A DNA stretch of 6,716 nucleotides from positions 1-6,716 of the forward strand of contig JAFDCA010000403.1 of the NCBI GenBank assembly GCA_019313025.1. Direction: 5' to 3'. The notes under the pieces were generated by a model. The model did not search any database. It was not told where the DNA came from and saw only the letters and a list, made by a program, of their open reading frames with translations. Made by a program: the position numbers and the translations under genes. Position 1 is the stretch's first letter; each line of letters opens with the position of its first letter. Shown one piece after another: positions 1-4,150 of the stretch. This DNA is from Deltaproteobacteria bacterium (GTDB lineage: Bacteria > Desulfobacterota > Desulfobacteria > Desulfobacterales > UBA11574).

Positions 1-120
1 CAGTAAAGACTATTCCCTGCCCCGTCACACGCTCATCTGGCACCCGCCCGTGATTAGCGAGCAATCGGTCGAGCCGGAACCGATGAAAGTGTTCCGCTAC
101 GTGCATGCGGACGGTCGTGG
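1..120 (+). other. Possible fragment of an unrelated plus-strand gene at a junction
   Basis: The first ~120 bases are about 60% GC by hand count, clearly above the AT-richer PAS gene next to them. The plus frame beginning at base 2 is open and reads SKDYSLPRHTLIWHPPV and, further on, MKVFRYVHADGRG, with mostly G or C at third codon positions. The minus-strand PAS frame over the same bases gives an Arg/His-rich product that no longer resembles a PAS domain, as expected for the antisense of a real gene. The plus frame stays open to a stop at 233-235, but beyond about 125 it is only the antisense of good PAS sequence. I do not recognise the protein. Inference: a fragment of another gene joined here by insertion, rearrangement or misassembly. 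Confidence 0.35.
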
Positions 121-1324
121 GTTGATGAACAATAGCTCGTTCCATTTTGCCCGTTTCTATGGCCGTTACTGTGGGGCATCCCATGCAAGGGGTTTCACGA
201 CCAACGAAAAGCTGATAACATGTATTACCCACTAAGTCTTCAGGGGTTATATCCGATGCATCGACGGTTGCTTTGTTGGCCCAAATGATTTTCATGTCCG
301 TGTTGACATAGCGAATTCTGTCGATGGAGGCGTCCAATAAAGCAGTTTTTTGAGCTTCACTTTCACGGAGTGCTTTCTCCATCTGTTTTCGTCGGGTAAT
401 GTCGTGCAGGGATCCGATGATTTTTGCGGGCTTACCATATTTATCATTTAACAGCTTGGCATTTAGAGAACAAAAACGTTGATCGTTGTTTTTGTCTTTT
501 AAAAGAATTTCATAATCTGTAACTTTTCCATTTTTCAGCAGCGTTTTTACAAATTCATCTCTTTTTTTAGGGTCGACATATAAGTCGTATACTGATTTTT
601 CTATGAGTTTTTTTCGTTTATATCCGGAAATTTCCTCCACCGAGGGGCTAATTTCCAAAATTTTTCCATCCAAAGTGACTTCATAATAAACGTCTTGAAT
701 ATTTTTAAAAATTCGACGGTATTTTTCTTCGTTTTCCCGAAGCGCTTTTTCGATACACTTGCGGTCTTCTATCTCCTGTTCCAGCTTTTCATTTATTCTT
801 TTCAATTCAAAAGTGCGTTCCTCCACAAGCTTTTCGAGGTCATTGAAAGCTTTTCCAAGCGCTTTTTCGGCGTTTTTTCGTTGGGTAATGTCCCTGACGT
901 ATTCAACCACTCCAGTGTGGTTTCCTGAGTGATCCAGCATGGGAAATGCAAAGAGTTCCAGTGTGCCGCTAATACCATCTAACCGGGTAAGCGGTACCTC
1001 ATTCATTTCAAGTTTACCTGTTTTTAGGGCACGTGTCGTTGGACAACAGTCACAAACGCTGTCGCGTCCATGATATGCCTGATAACATTTCATTCCTTCT
1101 ATGGGTAACCTATGTGAATACCATTTTTTCATGGCTTTGTTGACGCGCATAATATTTAATTCTGAATCGAGAACACTAATCCCGTCTTGGATACTTTCAA
1201 ATACATCGTTGAGCAGACGTTCCTGTTCCTTCAGCGCCTTATCCGTTTGTCGAAGCTCTAAGGTTTCTTTTTCAAGAGCCTTTACTTTTAAGTCCAGTTC
1301 TTCGTATGTTGGCTTTTTGGCCAT
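1..1324 (-). CDS. Multi-PAS sensor protein, partial (C-terminus off the left edge)
   Basis: 441 codons are visible from ATG at 1324, with GGAG at 1339-1336 eleven nt upstream. The frame has no stop to the window edge. Residues 1-40 look like a coiled coil. PAS 1 covers about 36-148 and ends in the typical VVEYVRDITQRK. Residues 150-200 form a second heptad-rich linker (LEKLVEERTFELKRINEKLE). PAS 2 covers about 200-312 (KYRRIFKNIQDVYYEV to GSLHDITRRK), and PAS 3 starts near 325. PAS 1 and PAS 3 share a Cys signature: CY, nine residues or so, then CDCCP (80-95) or CMGCP (369-384). PAS modules sense small ligands, redox state or light, and in such proteins usually feed a C-terminal histidine kinase, GGDEF or other output domain, which is outside the window. 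There is no N-terminal membrane segment, so the visible part should be cytoplasmic. After about residue 404 the PAS 3 pattern breaks off (the expected DGR-W segment is missing), so the 3' end may be disrupted. Output type is unknown. Confidence 0.85.
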   Translation of the reverse strand, partial: MAKKPTYEELDLKVKALEKETLELRQTDKALKEQERLLNDVFESIQDGISVLDSELNIMRVNKAMKKWYSHRLPIEGMKCYQAYHGRDSVCDCCPTTRALKTGKLEMNEVPLTRLDGISGTLELFAFPMLDHSGNHTGVVEYVRDITQRKNAEKALGKAFNDLEKLVEERTFELKRINEKLEQEIEDRKCIEKALRENEEKYRRIFKNIQDVYYEVTLDGKILEISPSVEEISGYKRKKLIEKSVYDLYVDPKKRDEFVKTLLKNGKVTDYEILLKDKNNDQRFCSLNAKLLNDKYGKPAKIIGSLHDITRRKQMEKALRESEAQKTALLDASIDRIRYVNTDMKIIWANKATVDASDITPEDLVGNTCYQLFVGRETPCMGCPTVTAIETGKMERAIVHQPTTVRMHVAEHFHRFRLDRLLANHGRVPDERVTGQGIVFT

Positions 1325-1349
1325 ATCTTTACATTCTCCATTTCCGCTC

Positions 1350-1398
1350 AAAAAAAAGCTCATACCAGCCATCTTTTCATATTGGCATATGAGCTTTT
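1350..1398 (-). terminator. Terminator-like hairpin with T-run just upstream of the PAS gene
   Basis: On the minus strand, AAAAGCTCATA (1398-1388) pairs perfectly with TATGAGCTTTT (1364-1354). A further 4-bp stem, TGGC with GCCA (plus-strand 1368-1371 and 1383-1386), lies inside it. The 3' arm runs into eight consecutive T (1357-1350). This is the layout of an intrinsic terminator, though the stem is AT-rich. It ends 25 nt before the PAS start codon, so it either ends an upstream minus-strand transcript or acts as an attenuator in the PAS leader. Promoter-like TGGTATGAG overlaps the hairpin, so a short-leader transcript starting after it cannot be excluded. Confidence 0.5.
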
Positions 1399-1426
1399 AA
1401 AAATCCCTTTTCCGTTTGTTCATGAT

Positions 1427-1462
1427 GATTTTTGACAAGTTACGAAAAACCTGTCAAAAATC
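1427..1462. repeat. Perfect 11-bp inverted repeat, GATTTTTGACA / TGTCAAAAATC
   Basis: The arms are 1427-1437 and 1452-1462, separated by 14 nt. Each arm contains TTGACA in opposite orientation, which looks like a -35 element, but neither strand has a good -10 box at 16-18 nt. It may be an operator for a dimeric regulator of the PAS gene or a leader-RNA hairpin. The sequence does not decide between these. Confidence 0.6.
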
Positions 1463-1507
1463 CAGTGTGCTAAACGATTTCAAGATCTAAGGCGAAACAA
1501 CACACCG

Positions 1508-1530
1508 TTTATCATTTCATCGTTGATAAA
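1508..1530. repeat. Small inverted repeat TTTATCA / TGATAAA
   Basis: Perfect 7-bp arms (1508-1514 and 1524-1530) are separated by 9 nt. A weaker dyad with one bulge follows (TTGGGTCA 1545-1552 with TGACCAA 1571-1577). Arms of this length can occur by chance in AT-rich DNA. They are listed because they add to the string of dyads in this gap. Confidence 0.3.
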
Positions 1531-1650
1531 TTCTATATGGGGATTTGGGTCAGGAATTTTTCTCAGGAGTTGACCAAGTTTTTTTTATGTTTTAATGGAT
1601 AGATATTTCTGTTGCAAGATTTTGATTTTTTCAACATCCTTGTTTTATTC

Positions 1651-1673
1651 AAAAGTCCCGATAAGGGCCTTTT
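1651..1673 (-). terminator. Possible intrinsic terminator downstream of the IHF-like gene
   Basis: AAAAGTCCC (1651-1659) and GGGCCTTTT (1665-1673) form a 9-bp stem with one mismatch around the loop GATAA. On the minus strand the 3' arm ends in TTTT, giving a short A-tract/hairpin/T-tract layout. It lies about 125 nt past the IHF stop codon, which is far, and the T-run is short. The hairpin is symmetrical enough to work in either direction. Confidence 0.35.
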
Positions 1674-1702
1674 AAGGTTCGTATTCCTCCTATTTTAGAG
1701 AT

Positions 1703-1744
1703 TGTATGGTAAAATTTATTTTACCCGCTTTTGTGAACCATACA
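1703..1744. repeat. Nested dyads: TGTATGGT / ACCATACA, with palindrome GTAAAATTTATTTTAC
   Basis: TGTATGGT (1703-1710) pairs perfectly with ACCATACA (1737-1744). Overlapping its left arm is a tight palindrome with 7-bp arms and a 2-nt loop, GTAAAAT-TT-ATTTTAC (1709-1724). The two foldings share GGT and exclude each other. A related GTATGACGAGTAAAATTT follows at about 1759. There is no T-run suited to a terminator. It lies 55-96 nt past the IHF stop and could be a binding site for an AT-preferring protein or a 3'-end RNA structure. Confidence 0.4.
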
Positions 1745-1798
1745 GAAATTTTGCTCTCTGTATGACGAGTAAAATTTTTTTGTATAGATATCCGTTTA

Positions 1799-2080
1799 TT
1801 ATACGTTAATCATATCCCTCAGCTTGGAGGAACATTTAAACGTGACGACCTTTCTTGCTGATAGCATCATGTCGTCACCGGTGGCGGGATTTCTGCCCCT
1901 GCGCTCTTTCTTTTTCTTTACACAGAATTTTCCAAATCCGCTGATCAAAACATCTTCGCCGGATTCTAAAGAGCCTTTGATGATATCCAACAGCGTTTCA
2001 ACGATTTCAATTGATTTTTTCTTTGTGAATCCGTCTTTGTTACTGATTTCTTCGATGATTTGGGCTTTTGTAAGTGTCAT
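1799..2080 (-). CDS. IHF-alpha-like / HU-family DNA-bending protein
   Basis: The product is 93 aa, the normal size for HU/IHF subunits. An upstream in-frame ATG at 2113 would add 11 residues and overlap the previous gene. ATG at 2080 was chosen because AAGGAG lies 9 nt before it and the product then begins MTLTKAQIIEEI, as in IHF-alpha. Visible family features are the N-terminal helix pair (about 4-40), SGFGKF (47-52), the basic beta-arm ending in RRGRNPATG with the DNA-intercalating Pro at residue 65, and ARKVVTFK (75-82) before the last helix. Such proteins bend DNA as dimers in the nucleoid and support recombination and sigma-54 promoters. The N-terminus and VVTF segment favour the IHF-alpha type over HU, but many Desulfobacterota carry several paralogues, so no symbol is given. 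It lies 20 nt downstream of the membrane-protein gene and is probably co-transcribed with it. Confidence 0.92.
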   Translation of the reverse strand: MTLTKAQIIEEISNKDGFTKKKSIEIVETLLDIIKGSLESGEDVLISGFGKFCVKKKKERRGRNPATGDDMMLSARKVVTFKCSSKLRDMINV

Positions 2081-2100
2081 GATCCATAACTCCTTTTTGC

Positions 2101-2472
2101 TTACAATATCCAAGATAAAATGCTCGTACCCAGAATGAGAGTAATAATTCCAAAAAATCTAAATGTTTGATCCGAAACTGAATTTAAATACCAGTCAACA
2201 ATTTTATCATATGAGTTTTGAGGGTTCCAAAATATAAACACACCTTTAAGAACACCCAAGATTCCGATTAATCTTATGAACCATGAGTGACGGCTCTCCG
2301 ATGCAGCCACGATAAGAAAAACGCCGAAGATTGTCGGCAATGCCGATAAGATTCTACGATCAAGATCTGTTACGAAGCTTTTAATCATGTTTTTCGATTC
2401 GCGAGTGTAGATGATAAGCCCTGAACCGAGAGAAATCCAGATCAAGCTAAATGCATAAAGAAACCATTTCAT
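2101..2472 (-). CDS. Small four-helix membrane protein of unknown function
   Basis: The product is 123 aa, starting at ATG 2472 with a modest Shine-Dalgarno (AGGT at 2484-2481) 8 nt upstream. Four hydrophobic stretches are likely membrane spans: about 3-22, 42-58, 64-82 and 104-123. The segment after the first span is charged (TRESKNMIKSFVTDLDRR), and a loop with WNPQNSYDK follows the third. The last span reaches the C-terminus. No catalytic motif, signal-peptidase site or recognised domain is visible, and I do not recognise the family. It precedes the IHF-like gene by 20 nt on the same strand. The codon pattern and RBS support a real gene. Function is unknown. Confidence 0.8.
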   Translation of the reverse strand: MKWFLYAFSLIWISLGSGLIIYTRESKNMIKSFVTDLDRRILSALPTIFGVFLIVAASESRHSWFIRLIGILGVLKGVFIFWNPQNSYDKIVDWYLNSVSDQTFRFFGIITLILGTSILSWIL

Positions 2473-2492
2473 AACAGATAACCTGTCAAATA

Positions 2493-2521
2493 TGAATAGA
2501 AAATTAATATATAGAAGTCAA
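2493..2521 (-). promoter_or_regulatory. Possible sigma-70 promoter for the membrane-protein/IHF operon
   Basis: On the minus strand, TTGACT (2521-2516) is a 5/6 match to the -35 consensus. It is followed after 17 nt by TATTCA (2498-2493), a weak -10. The -10 is about 20 nt upstream of the ATG at 2472, leaving a short leader that includes the AGGT. Spacing is ideal but the -10 is poor. Confidence 0.35.
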
Positions 2522-2904
2522 TAGAGAATATATCGTCAGGTCTTAACAGATTCAGCATTTCATCGGGTCCGAGTCTTAGATATTTAAAATAAAAATTTGA
2601 TATATTCAGGTTCGATGCTTTTTGTCAAGAGTTGATATGTTCATAATATAATAAATAATAGCAAGGTCGTTTTATTAGTATAAAGCTCTATTTTTAAACA
2701 AACAACCGACGAGTGCGGTCAACTTTTGGATACGTTATAATTTATTTTAGCGACCCTTAGGACAAGTTCCTGCTTCATAGGAGTTTCCCCTATCAAAATG
2801 AACCCACCGCTCTATAGACATCATAGATCATAATTTGATAAAAATTGATAACCATAATTTTAAGGTTGATATTTCTTCTAATGAACATTTCAAGTGACCG
2901 GCAT
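2522..2904. other. AT-rich divergent intergenic stretch, no gene seen
   Basis: This is very AT-rich, with runs such as ATAATATAATAAATAATA near 2644. A TATAAT at 2736-2741 has no matching -35. The only small feature is a short stem, ATAGG/CCTAT, near 2779-2794. A minus-strand frame covering 2793-3077 is rejected as coding because its middle is translated from the GC-rich hairpins to the right. The stretch should hold upstream control sequences for the flanking divergent genes, but no operator can be named. Confidence 0.6.
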
Positions 2905-2947
2905 GCTCCCCGCAAGCCCCGTCCTTTAGGACGGGATCGAGGGGAGC
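2905..2947. repeat. GC-rich compound hairpin, left member of a pair
   Basis: The outer stem GCTCCCC (2905-2911) pairs with GGGGAGC (2941-2947). Inside it, CCCGTCC (2918-2924) pairs with GGACGGG (2929-2935) around a TTTA loop. Both stems are perfect 7-mers and are separated by short asymmetric internal loops. The core around CCCGTCCTTTAGGACGGG is of the kind found near the ends of IS200/IS605-type elements and related palindrome-bearing repeats (a resemblance from memory, not a search). No T-run follows, so it is not an obvious terminator. Confidence 0.65.
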
Positions 2948-2974
2948 TATTAAAATAAACTGAAATCCTTACAC

Positions 2975-3023
2975 GGGCGCGAAGCACTGCCGCAAGGCGG
3001 AACCCGCGCCCTGTAGGGCGGGG
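2975..3023. repeat. GC-rich compound hairpin, right member of a pair
   Basis: The outer stem GGGCGCG (2975-2981) pairs with CGCGCCC (3005-3011). The inner stem CCGC (2990-2993) pairs with GCGG (2997-3000) around AAG. A competing stem, GCCC (3008-3011) with GGGC (3016-3019) around TGTA, shares bases with the outer arm, so the two foldings exclude each other. Read on the minus strand, CCCCGCCCTACAGGGCG resembles the core of the left hairpin, so the two members face each other across about 27 bp. Confidence 0.6.
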
Positions 3024-3165
3024 AAAGCTTCTCTCAAATTTATCCAGAGGCTTTGATGCTAAAATTGGATTAAACACACATGTTGTGCATTAAGTTGAAA
3101 AACCCGATTGACGGATCATCCACTATAGCTTGAAAAAAAACATATTACAGGAGACTACAGGGCTT

Positions 3166-3480
3166 ATGGAAAAAAGAACCGATAAACGTCATAGATGCGA
3201 AGCATCCATTGCATGGGGTTGTTTTAACAAAAAAAAGACGTTCAATGCAAAAATGCTCAACTACAGCAAAGATGGAATGTATTTCGAGTCCGATGTCTTT
3301 TTCAAAGAGGGCGTCAATATTTATTTCCAAATGCATGACTGTCTGTTTGATGCTTCTAATACTGAATTCCGCGAGGGATTGCGGACCAATTCCCTTGCTG
3401 AGGTCAAATGGTGGAAAGATATTGGTGGTGCAGATGACAATCATTTCGGAGTCGGAGTTAAGTACGTAGAGTATTATTAA
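3166..3480 (+). CDS. Single-domain PilZ protein (putative c-di-GMP receptor)
   Basis: The product is 104 aa, the size of a lone PilZ domain. The frame can be extended to a TTG at 3130, but that has no ribosome site. ATG 3166 was chosen because it puts the binding motif at the N-terminus as usual and has AGGAG (3149-3153) 12 nt upstream. The two parts of the c-di-GMP site are present: R4-xxx-R8 (RTDKR) and N32-Y-S-K-D-G37 (the D/N-x-S-x-x-G motif), followed by the beta-barrel pattern MYFESDVFFKEG. In the family, ligand binding rearranges the N-terminal loop so the protein can act on a partner, such as motility, polysaccharide or envelope machinery. No partner or output domain is fused. The receiver-type gene 109 bp downstream on the same strand is the nearest candidate partner. 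It is likely a soluble cytoplasmic protein. Confidence 0.85.
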   Translation: MEKRTDKRHRCEASIAWGCFNKKKTFNAKMLNYSKDGMYFESDVFFKEGVNIYFQMHDCLFDASNTEFREGLRTNSLAEVKWWKDIGGADDNHFGVGVKYVEYY

Positions 3481-3589
3481 AAGGATCAGATTTGATTTTA
3501 AATATAGATTGCTTATCTGCTGTTTTATCATGCCGGTTCTTTTTCACCATGGTGGAACATTTATGAGATGACTCCCCAGGAAGATAAAA

Positions 3590-3994
3590 ATGACCAATAT
3601 CCTTATTATCGATGATCAAGCATGGATAAAGGACCTTTGCAAGGAAGGACTGGTCGGTGAAGAGTATAACATTTCCACAACGGACAATATCGAAGCAATT
3701 ACGGAAGATATTTTGTCATTTAAGCCCAACATTGTTTTGCTGAATCAATACCTGAAGCATGGGTTTTTGGTGTGGGATGTATTAAAGAAAATAAAAGTCC
3801 GTGACCCGGATCTCCCGGTGCTTATTGTGACCATTCATGACACCCATCTGAATTGTCCCCAACTTTCTATGGCTGATGGATATGTGGTCAAAAGCCATTC
3901 AGCAGCCGAAGAACTCAGACAAAAGATTTCTATTTTATTGGGTTCTCGGTCTGATGAGGGTATGGATGGACCGCACATTTCTTCGTCAAGATAA
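3590..3994 (+). CDS. Stand-alone receiver-domain protein with Asn at the phosphorylation site
   Basis: The product is 134 aa: a CheY-like receiver domain (about 3-118) plus a short polar tail, with no DNA-binding or enzymatic output domain. AGGAAG (3578-3583) lies 6 nt before the ATG. The acidic pair is present (ILIIDDQ, D8 and D9), as are Thr81 (VLIVTIHD) and Lys101 (GYVVKSH). At the phospho-acceptor position the usual VLLD is VLLNQY, with N52 encoded by AAT, and the residue usually Asp before it in KPD-VLL is also Asn (N47). Known receivers with this change are not phosphorylated in the normal way and act as constitutive or ligand/partner-controlled adaptors. It follows the PilZ gene on the same strand after 109 bp. 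A pseudo-receiver role is inferred; a sequencing error is unlikely because the rest of the domain is intact. Confidence 0.85.
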   Translation: MTNILIIDDQAWIKDLCKEGLVGEEYNISTTDNIEAITEDILSFKPNIVLLNQYLKHGFLVWDVLKKIKVRDPDLPVLIVTIHDTHLNCPQLSMADGYVVKSHSAAEELRQKISILLGSRSDEGMDGPHISSSR

Positions 3995-4071
3995 ACCTTC
4001 AATATTTACATACCGTCGCCTTTTCTTTTGACACCCAATTTTCATTGACCTATAGTAATAAGTTCATAAAA

Positions 4072-4099
4072 TTGACATTTAAAAAATATTTAATATTTT
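4072..4099 (+). promoter_or_regulatory. Likely sigma-70 promoter of the glycoside hydrolase gene
   Basis: A perfect TTGACA (4072-4077) is followed after 16 nt by TATTTT (4094-4099), a 4/6 match to the -10 box, in AT-rich DNA. The -10 is about 50 nt before the ATG at 4151, so the leader would be about 45 nt. Separate transcription from the upstream receiver gene is therefore plausible. Confidence 0.5.
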
Positions 4100-4150
4100 G
4101 TATGTTGTTTTCAGGTTTAATATCTGACGCTTGCATAAAAAGTAAAGCCC

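Larger units (their letters stand above)
1325..1798. other. Gene-free gap rich in inverted repeats
   Basis: No convincing coding frame lies between the IHF-like gene and the PAS gene. A plus-strand frame at 1101-1400 is antisense to the PAS gene for most of its length. The gap is AT-rich and holds at least six local dyads: 1354-1398, 1427-1462, 1508-1530, 1545-1577, 1651-1673 and 1703-1744. Two of them have perfect 11-bp arms. It should contain the 3' end of the IHF operon transcript and the promoter or leader of the PAS gene. I see no clear -35/-10 pair on the minus strand. Confidence 0.7.
2905..3023. mobile_element. Possible non-autonomous palindrome-ended element or relic
   Basis: Two GC-rich compound hairpins with similar C-rich/T(T,G)TA/G-rich cores face each other in otherwise AT-rich DNA. 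This recalls palindrome-associated elements mobilised by IS200/IS605-type transposases, which do not make target duplications. There is no transposase or TnpB frame here, and exact ends cannot be set. An extragenic palindromic repeat or a structured RNA is an equal alternative. Confidence 0.3.

Noticed and set aside
1101..1400. 99-codon plus-strand open frame
   Set aside because: It lies antisense to the N-terminal part of the PAS gene and runs through the terminator-like hairpin. Its Ser/Phe-rich product is typical of an antisense shadow.
1432..1457. Two opposed promoters from TTGACA in the 11-bp inverted repeat
   Set aside because: Neither strand shows an acceptable -10 box at 16-18 nt, so only the inverted repeat is reported.
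1824..2138. 104-codon plus-strand open frame
   Set aside because: It is antisense to the IHF-like gene, which has full-length family homology features and a good ribosome site.
2713..2741. Promoter built on TATAAT at 2736-2741
   Set aside because: No -35-like hexamer lies at 16-18 nt; the bases there are GC-rich (GTGCGG).
2905..3023. GC-rich hairpins as a terminator or CRISPR repeat
   Set aside because: There is no T-run after either hairpin, and no regular repeat-spacer pattern; only two non-identical units are present.
2793..3077. 94-codon minus-strand open frame
   Set aside because: Its PRPTGRGFR and SPRSRPKGRG segments are translations of the GC-rich hairpins. The rest comes from AT-rich non-coding DNA, so it is a product of palindromes rather than a gene.
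3130..3165. TTG start extending the PilZ protein by 12 residues
   Set aside because: There is no ribosome site before 3130, and the AGGAG falls inside the extension, upstream of ATG 3166.
3545..3554. Palindrome CACCATGGTG between the PilZ and receiver genes
   Set aside because: It is a 10-bp palindrome without a loop or a known operator match, and is short enough to arise by chance.
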